Below are positions 23,188 through 35,500 of a stretch of 64,000 nucleotides of DNA, piece by piece. The first letter of the stretch is position 1; every line of letters starts with the position of its first letter. The notes under the pieces are model-generated. The model was not told the origin of the DNA and made no database searches. It worked only from the letters and a program-made list of their open reading frames with translations. The DNA comes from Alnus glutinosa (taxonomy: Eukaryota > Streptophyta > Magnoliopsida > Fagales > Betulaceae): contig NC_084888.1 in assembly GCF_958979055.1 (NCBI RefSeq), positions 5,474,001 through 5,538,000 of the forward strand, in the 5' to 3' direction. The position numbers and the translations under genes were made by a program.

Positions 23188-25463
23188 ATGATGGCTGTGA
23201 ACAAAACCCTAGGAGCCCGCGAAGACGCTCGGAGCTCCGAAGAGGAGGAGGAGGAGGTGGAGAAGCTGGAAGCGGATGTGAAGGAAATGGCGCACAAGAT
23301 TCTGGAATACAGAGCTACGCTTCCGGATCAGCTCAGGACCACTCTCGCTTCGGCCCTCGCTGCTCAGAGACCTGTTTCCCCCGACGGCTTAGGACTCGCT
23401 CCATCCGGGGCTCCGAATACAGGTCACGTTTCGAGGTTTTCTTCGTTTTTTTATTTTTGGGCTCGATTATGGTTGGTTGTATGCACGGCGGTGCTTGAGA
23501 AAACACAGAAGATATATATATTTTTTTTTCAAGTTTTCCAATTTTTGAGATTCCCTAGAAAAGGAGAGAAAGAAAGAAAGTTGTTCAATGAAATGGTGTA
23601 TTACGGTCTACCGAGTGGAGAATTTTTGCTTTCTGGGGTCGGATAGTTCAAATTTAAGATTCAAGGGTCGGATTTATTTTTCCCCCTCAAAGATTTTCTT
23701 TCTTTTTTTGGTTGTCTCGGTGTATTTTCTAAGCAATTGAGCGAAAGAGATGGGTATTTTTCAGTTTTTTTTCCTGTATTTATCGTTTGGAAACAATGAT
23801 TAAAAGGTTAAGTTGGAAACTTTTTGTCTGGGGTTTTCTGGGTAGCATGTGTAACTGAGAACATGATTGATGATATTCCTTTGAAAATTGAGGAAAACGA
23901 TATGTGGCAACCGAAATTTTGGTTCAAGTTAGTATTATAGTTGTGTTCAAATTGGTTGGCTGAAGGTTTTAGGATTTGGGGACTCTGAATAATGAAATGT
24001 TTAAAGTCCAATAATATATTCGAATATGGGAATGTTTAACTGTCATTGAGTGAGTGGTTAACACAGCCAATTGGTGCGCTTCTTTGCTACAAGGAGGTCT
24101 AATTAGCCATTGGCCACCAAAAATGCAGTTGTAGACTTGTTCACTAGGAGAAAAGTGATTGGATGGATTATGTGTTTAGGATATATGATGAACCTATTAA
24201 TTGTTGCTCAGGAAGATGCCAGGTCTCTGGATTTGTCTTTTTAGTTGTAAATTTGAGAATAATGATGGAGAGTGTAAGAAATACTTGTATATTAAGTAGT
24301 AGTTTATGATCAAATGATGGAAGTGTATGGGTGGTGATTGATTTAATGTGTGGTGAATTGGAGAGGATTATAAGTGCAATTTGAGGCATTGGTTCTGATG
24401 GTGGAGATCGTAATAGCAGTGGAGCTCACGCTTCAGAGAGGAGGCAAACCTCTTCCTCTTGTCCTAATAAACCTTGTTCCTGCTCAGCACTCTGCTCCAA
24501 GTAAGGGAAGCCCCTCTAGTATATTTAGAGATCAGTTTCAACCCCATTCTGTTGTGCTCAACTGAGATTCCTATAAATAAATATATTGCAATTTGGTGCT
24601 GATGGATACAGTCTTAAAGAAAGAAGTGCTGGTGGTTGGGGTAGTGGCAATGGTAATCTTTGGAGTGGTGCCAGTGTGAAGTGGACATGATGTTTGTGGT
24701 AGCATAGGAGTTTCTGTGAGAGCAATATAGGTGCTGCTGTTGGTTATGATCCATGTGTTATTGCTCAAGGAGTAATGGTTTTTGGTATTGAAGATGACCA
24801 TCGTAGTGGCTTGGGGGACAAGAAGTGTTTTTTTTTTTTCTTCCCCAAAGAACAGTTTCTCCGTCTTTAGCCTTGAAATATAGTACTTGCAATTGGAACA
24901 GCTAAATAACATAATTTTTTGCTTGCTTTATTTGCCTGCTAAAATGGTTCCTACTTAAACTTTCTTCTATCTCTTGACACTAAGATCGAACTCAAACCAA
25001 ATGGTTTTTACTTCCAAGGCTTCAGTGACCACTTTTCCGGTGAGCTTTAGCTCAAATGGTACAACCTCCCTTTGTAGCAAGGTGGAGGGTGAGGTCGTGG
25101 GTTCAAGTCCCATCGGGTGCGTGTGTGACTTACCAATAATAATAATAAATTAAAAAAAGACTTGAGTGACCACTTTATTGTTTGTAGTTCAGTTATTCCA
25201 TCTGCATTTGTTTGAGACACTGACCTTGTGTCTGTTATACAGATTCAGGAGGACAGTTTAAATCTAGTGAGGTGGCACCACAGGCAGAAGAAGATCAAGA
25301 GATGGCTAAGAAAATACAATTACTTAAAGATAAAATTTCAAGTAATGCCTCTGCCATGCCTATTGTCTTGAAGAGGATGAAAGAGTGTATTTCTAAGATT
25401 GACAAATTGGATTCTAACAATGGAATCATACATCCTGCATTTAAGAGGAAAAAGACTAGCTGA
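23188..25463 (+). CDS. Coiled-coil protein of unknown function, 2 exons, 151 aa
   Basis: Exon 1 is 23188-23422 and exon 2 is 25243-25463, with a phase-1 junction (ACA G|GTCACG ... ATACAG|AT TCA). ATG ATG occurs at the start; the first, 23188, is used. The protein has a Glu-rich N-terminal helix (EEEEEEVEKLEADVKEMAHK) and a conserved-looking EYRATLPDQLRTTLASALAA segment. A Ser/Gly/Pro linker follows, then a second helical part (EMAKKIQLLKDKISSNASAM ... LKRMKECISKIDKL) and a basic tail, HPAFKRKKTS, which may be a nuclear signal. Both helices fit short coiled coils. I do not recognise a named family; a subunit of a larger complex is a reasonable guess only. The 5' flank has a CTCTCTCTC leader near 23150. 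Confidence 0.85.
25037..25160 (+). mobile_element. tRNA-derived SINE in the coiled-coil gene intron
   Basis: Pol III A-box-like TAGCTCAAATGG and B-box GGTTCAAGTCC are spaced as in a tRNA, followed by an AATAATAAT-rich tail. It is flanked by a 16-bp target duplication with one mismatch (CTTCAGTGACCACTTT at 25020 and CTTGAGTGACCACTTT at 25161). It belongs to a different family from the three other SINEs in the window. Confidence 0.85.
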
Positions 25464-26408
25464 CCAAATTTTATCAAGCTTGCATTATTTTTATATTAGT
25501 TGTTAATTTGAGGAATGGAATGTCAAGGGTGTTCCGAGGATTGTTTGAACTTATCTGCTCAAATGTGGACGTACATCTGGCATTCTGGCTTTTGGAAGGA
25601 AAGGGATCTATCGTCAAAGGTTGTCACCAACAGCGGATTTGAGAGTTTCCCGTGTACTGTAATTATTCAAAGAGGGCATTGCTTTCACCTATGTCATAAT
25701 TTGTTGATAATATGCACAGAGCACCTCTTGCACCCATTGTTGATGTATTAAAAGTGATGAAGAGAAGATGCTATATTCTAGAATGTCTATATATATATAT
25801 ATATATTTTCCATTGTTCTTTCTTTTGTTGCTTGCTTCGACAAACAATACTGTAATGGACTGATTTTTGTACAACGCAAATGCAATGGCGTTGTCCTCAA
25901 TGGAATTTGGATCCTCTCCATTTGATCCTCCAGTTAGTGGATTTGTAGGGGCATAGTTGCCTTTTCACATTCCATGAAAATGTGAAAAGACAAATATACC
26001 CCTAAAATCGCTTGTCTATAGAAGGTGTAACTAAAATAAACTCATTGATCCATCATTCTACTGCATTGGATGCCTTTTTTTTTTTTTTTTTTTTTTAGAT
26101 GGTAATTTCCACGCATGTCTTGCTGCTTGGAGTTTCAAGTTTAGAGAATTTTACTTTGCTTTTATGCCACGCCACTACATGATGCTTTCCAAGATGCTCT
26201 TTTGATTTTGCCCTGACTTAGGAGACAACCAATTATCAGATCTTAGTAGTAGTTTCATACATCTTGTCCTGCGGAATCAATTCAAATTTAACCCAAAAAT
26301 ATTCAGTTTCAGTTCAGTTTTAGATTTATTTGTAGAATATTAGATTAGATTCATAATCTTATGTACCAAATCAATCCAAACCGTGTTGCACCTTTAATTA
26401 TCAAGTAT
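25464..26408. other. 3' UTR and intergenic DNA
   Basis: The first part is probably 3' UTR of the coiled-coil gene. A short stretch at 25911-25995 (GGATCCTCTCCATTTGATCC) resembles the MITE-like piece at 33507-33655. A (TA)n microsatellite is at about 25789-25806 and a poly-T run at 26077-26096. No gene is supported. Confidence 0.4.
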
Positions 26409-26527
26409 TGCTATACATCACACTTTTATTTCACTTTGTTAAATATGACATTACCAATCAACACTTGAATCAATTTCTGATTGACAGTATCACGTTAGCA
26501 AAGTGTAATAGAAGTGTGGTATATATC
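26409..26527. mobile_element. Small MITE with TGCTATACATCACAC-type ends
   Basis: The left end TGCTATACATCACACTTTTA pairs with the right end (GAAGTGTGGTATATATCAC on the plus strand), and CACTTTGTTAA pairs with TTAGCAAAGTG inside. It shares end wording with the elements at 52985-53149 and 63148-63396, so all three may be one family. Confidence 0.55.
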
Positions 26528-26870
26528 ACTTCTCTTCATTATCTATGCACATGTTTTTAGCACTGTATTCAGAAACAATGAATCTCCTCCAGCACGATGC
26601 AATCACAACAATCTCTATTTGTATTTAATATCTTATCTGACCTACAAAAGAAAAAGAAAAAAAGGGAAACATCCTCCAGCGCCTGTCGAGAGTATCACAC
26701 AGCAATTCATACAACACAAAAACATCATCCACATTGGAAATTTATTTTAAAGTATAAATTCAAGATAAAGTTAAATGTGGAATAAGATACACGTATCATG
26801 TTCATTTCCAAAGGTTGTCCCAGTGTAACCCCCAACGCATGCAGTATATTCAGAGTATCACCCAACAATC

Positions 26871-26989
26871 AATTCTTTTCTTTGACAAGTAATTAGCCCC
26901 AAAGGGAGTGGGTAGGGTAAATCGGTATTATTAACCTCAACTTCATGAGATGTAGTTTTTAGCCGATTCAACTACATATCACTTGGGGT
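26871..26989 (-). mobile_element. SINE, first of a tandem pair
   Basis: The plus strand reads as tail (TTCTTTTCTTTGACAAGTAA), then TTAGCCCCAAAGGGAG, then a decayed reverse B-box region. It is flanked by TATCACCCAACAATC (26856-26870) and TATCACACAACAATC (26990-27004), a 15-bp duplication with one mismatch. It is more diverged than its neighbour. Confidence 0.75.
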
Positions 26990-27004
26990 TATCACACAAC
27001 AATC

Positions 27005-27117
27005 TTTTTTTTTTTTCTTTGATAAGTAATTAGCCCCAAGGGAGAGTAGGGGAGATTCGAACTAGTAATCTCCACTTCATGAGGCATAGTCCTCAGCCTA
27101 TTGAGTTATTCCTTGGA
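27005..27117 (-). mobile_element. SINE, second of a tandem pair
   Basis: Same family and direction as the preceding copy: TTTGATAAGTAATTAGCCCC, then GGGGAGATTCGAACTAGTAA with an intact reverse B box, then the head near CCTATTGAGTTATTCC. Its left edge abuts the right target duplication of the first SINE, so it inserted at the duplicated site. It lies just downstream of the SKIP4 stop codon. Confidence 0.78.
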
Positions 27118-27170
27118 GATATCACTTATCATATAAGGGTCAATTTAAACACTTACATACAAACGGAATC

Positions 27171-29699
27171 TCAAATTGCTAAACATTTACAGCCAATTAT
27201 ATCATCATCGGAAGTTAAATTAGGTATTGAAGAACTCACCATCACCCCTCCCATATTCCCTGCATTGCCAACATCGATCACGACGGTACTAAGCCCCTTT
27301 CCCACAACAAATATTCTTTTCCCAACAGCAACCATTTGGCACGGTGGTCTTGTAAACAAGGGTGACAACCTCCCGACCGGCACCCACTCCCTGGTTTCCT
27401 TCCGCCACATTATCAGCCTGGTTCCTGAACTCTGATCCAATGCATAAAGAGTCCCATCCACAGCAACTGCTGGACCCTGCCATCCTGACACCATGTCAGC
27501 ATCTGCATGCTGCCACGTACCACTTGATGGCTCATAAACCACTGAATGCACATGAGAAGTTACAGCACAAGTGCAACAGCGAATATAAATCTTCCCATCC
27601 ATGACTATGGAATCTTCGATTTCAGGAACAATGTTTAGGTCTGAGTGAGACTTCCAACTGTTTGTGGAAGGGTCATAAGTGTCCCAAGAATGTGGACTGC
27701 TTGAATTTGAACCTAACCCACCAATGGCATAGATTTTCTCATCTAAAACTTCACAAGCAAAATAACACCTGAATAAATAGAACTACATGATGATTTCCAG
27801 TGCCAGGAAAAAGAAAATGATCTTTGAGTAAGAAAAAAAAAAGTGATGAAGAAACATAGCAGAATGCATGCATGAATAGCTCAGTAACTTAAAAAATGCA
27901 CAATCAATAGTAAAACAAGAATAAACCCCATATTTAACCAATTTTCGACAAGAGTGTCTGTGGAGTGTAGCAATTAGAAGAGTAAAGCCCAAGAAATCAC
28001 TTAAATGCATAAAGGCAAGAAGAATTTTAATCCACTTGGGAACAATAAAAGTGCCATTTGCAAGTCAGAGGGAGGGAAAAGGGCACATCCAACGAGAAGA
28101 TATTGTATCATGCAAGGGAGGGAGAGGGATAGATAAGAGTCAAGGATTGAATGCAAGGGCTTTTAAAACAGGAATTTAAAAGGCAAATACTCTCAATCCC
28201 TGGAAGGGAGGATTCTCCCTTCCTCTTCCCTGGAAGAACCCACGTCCAAGCCTCTTATTCAATACAAACGTAAAGGGAGGAAGCCAAAGCCGGTGGTGGG
28301 TCAAGGAAATCATGAAGATGTGGGTTTTCTCAGGCGGGTGTTTCTTGAGTCGAGCTCCTCCTTTCTTTCACAAGCAGATCGTAGTTTCACAAGCGCCCGC
28401 CCTCTCAATTCTGCGGGTGGTCTCCAGGCTACCTCTCCTTTGGAGCTGTCCTTGGCATGCTCTATGTATTTTGGGGATAAGGGGGATAGAACTATGGCTT
28501 TCCTCTTTGCCCTTGATGAGGACCATAGGAGGTGGGATATGATTGAAGATTGTGAGCTTTAGGGGCTTAGGGTTGGGTTGTTTTGTGGGCTGTTCCTTGT
28601 GGGGTCAGTGGTGAGGCTGTTACTTCTTGTATACTCCGTGTGTACTAAGGGCGCCTTACGCTGTTTTTTATAAAATTACAATTACTTATAAAAAAAAAAT
28701 ACTCTCAATCCCTTTTCTTTCCCAAACTCATCAAGAGGATGTTGGAAGGCCATTCAGGGACTTTTTTTCTTTTTATAAGTAAATCTTGAACCTTTTTTTT
28801 TTAATTAACACCAACCCCATAGCGGGAGGGGTCTGGGGCCCCTTCTTCTTTTTTAAACGCTTAAAAAAGGACATAGAAAGGAAAATCTTGTACAAAAAAT
28901 TTCAAAAAAGAAAAAAATCTTGTATTTATATATGCCAAAATACAGAAGATGTGACAGCCTTTCCATTTGCTCCCATGCAGATCCAAGAAAATAAAGGCTA
29001 ATTTGTGAATTTGCAAAACAAAAGTGAAAGAAAATGAAACACTTCTCACTGTCGACCGAAGTTACAGCTGGCCTTGGATGCTAACAATGAAGAACAGAAT
29101 CGATACGGATTTCATAGATTGCAATATGTTATCTACGAAAGTGAGGATCAATTGAATCTAGAGGAAACTTAAATTACCAGCGTGCATGTTACTTTGTTGT
29201 GAAGTGAGGAGTATTACCTTGCAGTTGACAGTGGAGCACCATCACTCCAAATGTTCATCGAAGCATCATAGCAGTATACTTCATTGGTGGCATCTTCCGA
29301 CCAACCACAGCCACCCAACAAGAAGACTTTCTTTCCCAATGCTTCAAAACCGATGCCCTTTCTCTTCAAGCTGCGAGGTGGAAGCCCTTGAATGGTCTTC
29401 CAACACCTTCTTGATGAGTTGGGGTCCAACACGTAACAGCAAAGCTGCTCACATTTGTCTCGGCACAAAGCATAAATCCAAGTCTCATCAAGTTTATGCT
29501 TTCGACGGTGAAAATGCCACTCTTCACTGCACACTAGGTCTCTCCATCTCCTTGAGACACACTTAAGAAGCGTATGGTACTTTCGAGGAACTCTCGCCAG
29601 GCAAAAAAGAGCAATGTCATCGGGTAGTCCACATATAATCGGAGGTTCAGTGAACTCTATTTGACTGACACTGCCTGATCCACAATCTAGATGCTCCAT
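27171..29699 (-). CDS. SKIP4: F-box/kelch-repeat protein SKIP4
   Basis: Two coding exons, 29699-29218 and 27768-27171, phase 2 at the junction (GCA AG|GTAATA ... TTCAG|G TGT), give 359 residues, close to the Arabidopsis length as I recall it. The F-box is at about residues 20-65 (LPDDIALFCLARVPRKYHTL ... VSRRWRDLV). Kelch repeats follow, with their GG hallmarks (VFLLGGCGW, IYAIGGLGS) and strings such as SWDTYDPSTNSWKSHSD and VYEPSSGTWQHADADMVSGW. Such proteins bridge SKP1 of an SCF ubiquitin ligase to a substrate. The start at 29699 (MEHLDCGSG) follows a splice acceptor near 29732; an in-frame ATG at 29744 precedes it. A 5' UTR exon probably ends near 30768 (CTCACAG|GTCTG). A LINE-derived retroposon lies in the coding intron. 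Confidence 0.95.
28201..28696 (+). mobile_element. Short L1-type retroposon in the SKIP4 intron
   Basis: About 496 bp ending in an A-rich tail after an L1-type 3' end (CTTGTATACTCCGTGTGTAC ... GCGCCTTACGC ... ACTTATAAAAAA). A perfect 16-bp target duplication, AAATACTCTCAATCCC, lies at 28185-28200 and 28697-28712. The body holds an open frame (28293-28562, with FLRRVFLESSSSFLSQADRS) that may be a leftover of a LINE ORF. It has no reverse transcriptase, so it was mobilised by another LINE. The perfect duplication points to a fairly recent insertion. Confidence 0.8.
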
Positions 29700-29744
29700 T
29701 GCAATATTGCAAATAATCCAAAGCCTGCTAGATGTAAAAGACAT

Positions 29745-32573
29745 CCATAAGCCTCCCAAACATGCAACATTATGCAGAACCTAATAACCCAACTACAAGC
29801 TAGAGCCTCAATACCTAAACCAGTATTTGCAATTTGACTATGCTAAATCCTTGTGCAGATCATTTCTACGCCCTAAGTCTACCCTTCATATCATTCACTG
29901 AAAAAAGATTATACTGATAATTACCTCATAAATTAATTTGAACTAACAGTAAGAATTTCCCAGTATCCTAATGATAGCCTGAGTTTCCCCTCCCCAGACT
30001 GAGAATCCTATTCTGAACAAAAGGAATTTGTTTTTGGCATTTGGACAAATGCATGAATAAAAATTACGATTTTCCAATGTTTGTAATACTAACAAGATAT
30101 ATAAAGTTATAAACTACCTAAAATGCTAAAAAAATCTATAAATAAAAATATTGTTAACCTGATTTTCAAAACTATAAAAGAACAGAAAAAAAAAAAAAAA
30201 ATCATTCCATTTCCAAAATTCCACTAGATCACTCAGCACGTGGAAACTCACAAAATTATGCAATAAATAACATTATTCAACCCTACAATCATAATCTGAG
30301 TCAATTTTTTTTCAAGAATCCTCTCTTTAAGAGAAAGAGACAAACTAAAAACTGTAAAAGTTGAATCCCAAACAAACTCACCACTCTTTCTATATCAATT
30401 AAACTGATCAGTGTAGAATTAAACCAAAAACACAGGCCTTCATCCCTGTTTGGTTGCTAAATAGATCAAATTAAAAAACGAAGCAAAGAAAAGGAATCGG
30501 TATATTTCAATGGCCAATGCAACACATATTTTCGAGAACAAATTCTCAGCAACCAAACAGACCGCAACGAAAATCGAATTAACTTATTGGAAACCACCCT
30601 AATTTCATACATTGCACATGCAGATCGAACAAAACGGAAGGCCACAGATATTTCCAATCCAATCAAACCCGACGAACGAAAGGAGTAAAACTGGAAAACA
30701 AAAAAAAAAAAAAATTCGAAACAGACGGAACTTTGGTTGAAATAAATAAATTGCGGAAAAACAGACCTGTGAGAATTTAAGCTGCCAAGTTGTGGATTCG
30801 ATCATGAATGAGATGAATGGTGAAGGTAATCGTTTCTTTTGGGGGTGAAAATGTGAATCAAGAAAGTTGCGTGTCGATGAAATCACTAAAGGATCGGGCT
30901 GACCCGTGAATTAAAGTTTCACGGGCTTTGTGCTGTCGTGGCCCAGCTCAAGCCCAATTTTCTCGATCTTCATTTGTTCATCGGGAAATAGTCCACTTTT
31001 TTCTTTTTCTTTTTTCTCAATATATTTCGATCTCAAGATTCTTATATGATTTCACTCTCTAAGGTATGTGTCATATGATACTCGGGCTATTGGTATAAAA
31101 CTAGGGGTATATATGAAGCTAATACCTTGTGTTGTGGGTCATTTCCCATTAGTTTTCTTGCTTGTCAATCAAATCTTTCTAACAAAATTCTTGTGAAATC
31201 TCAATCATATCACGATGAAAAAAACTAAATAAAAAAAATTTGATGTTTTCTCTAGAAAATAGAGGGCTTCAAGACAAACAGCACAAGATCACCATCCTCC
31301 TAAAAGAACAAATAAGTAGTTTAGGTTTATGCAATTTTTATAAGCTTATCAAAAGTCCTTGAATTTTTGCTTCCACAAACTCCATTTCTTTTCTTTTCTA
31401 TTTTTTATGAATATCAAACAAGTTCAACTGGTTTGGGTGGGGTAATAGATCTATATTGAATCATCCACCTCTGTCATCCACACGCCTTCACTCCATCTTT
31501 ATTGGTCTGCTCTCTTCCTCCCTAAGGCTTCGGTCCCAACAGGTCTACAACACACTCCTTCTTGACGCGCGTAAGCTACACAAGTCACCGCTGCCATTAA
31601 TTTTTTCTAGCAGATCAATGATCCATAAGCTCTTTTCTAAAGAGACTTTTTGGTCCTTCAATTTTTCAGACTCGGATTTGAGCTCAAATAACTTTTTGTT
31701 TGGTTGGGCTTCAGACTCACCGTCCTAAAAGCAGATATCTCAATTGTTGTATATATATCTCTTAGCCTCTCCAATTCCTCAAAAGCTAGTCAGGAGCTAA
31801 ATTCTTTGAGGTTTTCTTGTTAGTACTCTGGTGAAGGGCCACCACTAGCTTTGCTGCCGACATTCCCGCTTGACCCCTTTTTACGCTTGCCTCTAGAGCG
31901 GTGAGGTGTTAGACGTCTGCCTAAATTGAGTTTCACTATTGCAACATCACATATTTGGTTATGTATTTTTCTGATTTTTGTTGGTTTATTTGTTGTTCGT
32001 AGTTTGTTTTCTTTTGTTATATCTTAAAAATAATAAAAAAGAATCAAAAGTCTTAATAAGATAGTGAAATATGCCTTGAAAAATTAGGTTAGCCAATGTA
32101 GTAGCCTATGAGTTAGGTTAATGAGCCCCTAATCGCAATCTCTCACATTCGTCTGAACTGACCCTTTTACCTCAACCTGTTGTGGAGGCTCTAATCTATG
32201 ATGCCTGTAATTGCCTCTTATCGCAATATCATATATTTATCGCCTTGCCGCCGGCGCCCGGCGGCAACCAGGGGTACGGGGTAGCCTTTTTCTTTTTGCT
32301 ATATGAAAGGAAAAACATAGGTGCTACAACAATAACATATTGCGTAAATGAGGTTCTTTACAACCAAATCAAAAACATTAACCTTTATTCAGCACAGAGA
32401 TAATTATCCATGCCCCTTTCCTCCCAAGAACAGCCAGAACTAATGACTATGGTATTTTTCGCAATTTGATTACAATTGTTACACATCGTTGTTCAATAAT
32501 TGATATAAAGGAAATCACCAGGATTTTATTATAATGCCTCTTTTGCACGAACTATTGACTACTGTAAAGCAGT
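29745..32573. other. SKIP4 leader/promoter and spacer to ACH2
   Basis: 29745-30900 should contain the SKIP4 5' UTR intron, 5' UTR exon (about 30770-30880) and promoter. 30900-32573 is AT-rich with no supported gene. The open frames at 31456-31728 and 32182-32403 have no coding signature. The last ~100 bases before 32574 are probably ACH2 3' UTR. Confidence 0.4.
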
Positions 32574-35500
32574 TCACAGCTTGGCTGTCACAGGTGGCCC
32601 TGGACTTTTAACCTTCCTAATGAGGCCCTCTTGAGTTAGTGATACAAGAAGCTGCCATCAAGAAATGCATAAGATCAGTTCATGACACAGACTTCACTTC
32701 AATGGAGTAGAAACAACAGCAAAGAGAGAAGAGAGCGAGAAAAGGGGGGAAACCCTAAGAAGAAAGAAAAGAAAAATTGTGGTATTTTACTATTTTATGA
32801 ACATATATAATGAAATCTGTTACCTCTCCCTTTCTATTGAACATTTGGCCTGAAACAAAGCCACGCGCATTGTGGGCAGCAGGACCAGAAATCTGTAACA
32901 AACTGCATAGTATTAGCACCTTAACAATACTAACAGTATATTAGCACACAAGAACTGAACACTTTATAGCACGTACCACAAATAATATCCAGTCATCAGC
33001 TCTGAGAGGCCGGTGGAACCACATCCTGATATGGAAATAAAGACAAATTATAATAATTAAATTACATAATAGTAGCAAAGATGTAACAGCCCGCTCCAAG
33101 TGGTATGATATTGTCTGCTTTGGGCTAAGCTTGCACAGTTTTGTTCTTGGGTTTTACCCCAAAAGGTCTCATGCCATTTAGAGCGAGCATGCTCTATATA
33201 AGCACATCCTCTTTTCTACACCCAGGCGATGTAGAATGCCACAATCACCCTCTTTTGATATCCAACGTCCCTGCTAGTGACCCTTGCGGGCTTGTGCACG
33301 CTCTCCCATCTTAGACTGGGCTCTGGCTCTGATGCCATATGTAACAGCCCACTTCAAGTGGTCTGATATTGTCCGCTTTAGGCCAAGCCCGCACAGTTTT
33401 GATCTTGGGTTTTACTCCAAAATGCCTCATACTATTTAGAGAGAGCATGCTCTATATAAGCACATCATATTTCCCACACCCAGGCGATGTAGGACGCCAC
33501 AAAAGAAGCATTTGGATCCTCGAATTGGAAGGGATCAAGTTAGTGTTATTTGAGAGGCAAAATTGTCTATAAAAATGTGAAAGGACAATTTTGCCAGTCA
33601 AATACAACTATCTGGATCATCTCCAATTCATTTGAACCGGAGAGGATCCTTGTCCACAAAAGAAATACTTCAATCAAATTTGAAAATGAACTTAAATGCA
33701 CATACCGAAATTGACTACATCTATGTTAAGATTTTTATGTTTGTCAACAGAGAAACATGATACATCCAAGTCATGACCAGAAACATCATCTTTGATGAAT
33801 GAGAACAGTGCATCTATTCAGCAACACGCAAAAGGAATTGATCCATTTTGAAAGAAAATGCAGGGTACTATACAGATACAGTGACCTGGATTAACTTTGT
33901 GTTTCTCTTTTGAAATTGAAATCCAGGTTAACAATAAATGGTCTGGTCCTCTTTTTAAGACATAACAAGAAGGCCATATATTATCAACCTCATACTAAAT
34001 ATAAGTGTATTCTCCCAAAATTTGACATATTTGTTACATGGTTTGGCCATTAGTTACAATTAACTGTTAACAGGAGCAGATACTTACGAGTGGTCTAGAC
34101 TAACAGATCTTGTCTTCAAATCCTTACTACGGTGGGGGTTCAAACTTACATTAAGAAATATAAGATCTGAAGCATATGCGACTACACATCTGTAAGCAAC
34201 CAAAAAAAGCTTGTTAAAAAAATAAGAAGAAAAATAAAGCTACGTAAATTGGACCTTTGTCCAGAACATCCTTAATCATCATAAGAAAACTTGATGAAGA
34301 TGTCCAGGTAATCGTAAAAGTTGGGGTAAAAATCTGAATTCTTACTTCCAATAGGGTGGCTTCAAATTCAGATATGTATCATGTAATCATCACCCATTGT
34401 CTACACACTCGGGATTTAAACTTGAAAAGAGTACAAGACACATCACAAGACATGGCATGTTCTACATAGGTGGTTATTGTACTAGTACTATAATCGGACA
34501 TTGATATTGATTTAGGGAAAATCTTAACTTTGGATAATCGGACATTGATATCGATTTGGCGCATGGCTCCATTGTGTTTGATGTGGTGTGTATGGAGGGA
34601 ATGAAATGCACGTTGTTTTGAAGATTGTAAGACTGATTTGATGCATTTGAAAAGAATGATGTTACAAACGTTGTTTATGTGGAGAGAGAAATTTCAGTTT
34701 ATGCATGAGTGATCTTATTTTGATTTTATAGATAGGTGCTCTCTTTTTTTCTTTGAATTAGGGGCTTCATGTATACATCTTGTGTACTATGGGTTGCGCC
34801 CCTTTGCGCCTTTTGAATATACTTTACTTATCAAAAATAAATAAAAAGTCCTAACAACGCTTATATAAATGCCAACTTAACATTTCTTGAGCAATGGTCC
34901 ACCAACAAAATTTTTTCACTGACCAACTAAGAGCAAAAATAATGAGGCCAATCCAGAGCACGTACTGTGATACTAGGAATTCAATCGTGTAAATTTGTCA
35001 AACAGAGAGATGATATGGCATGTATATGTTATTAGACAACATGTAAAAGATAGACAATGTAAGGTTCCCTCCAAATCAAAGCAGAGTGAAGATACAGACA
35101 GGTCGTATGGTTCATGCAATACTAAATACTCATTCTGCTCAGTTTTTATCCAAGCAAAGCATAACCAACCTGTAACTTGTATATATGTTTGTAAAAAGGT
35201 TTAATTACCTATGCAATGCCTGATCATCAGAGAGTTTACCTTTTGCTCTAAACCAATACCTCAAACTGCAAAACAATTTAACATGAAATCATAAGATCTG
35301 GCATGTAAACATATATATATCCACATTTCTAGAATAAGCGATGCACATATTCAGCCCAATAAGAAACATGGATGCTAATAGATTAAACCAAGCTAACCTT
35401 GAAGGAGATTTAGTCTGACTGGTTGAACTGTTAGGCTCACAAAAACGTAACTCTATGGGCCAAGGGACAAATTTTGTAGTGGCCACCTTGTTCCGATAAG

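Noticed and set aside
27079-27604. Plus-strand frames over the kelch region
   Set aside because: They are antisense shadows of the second SKIP4 exon.
31456-31728. 90-aa plus-strand frame between SKIP4 and ACH2
   Set aside because: No protein family signal and no promoter or splice context; likely chance.
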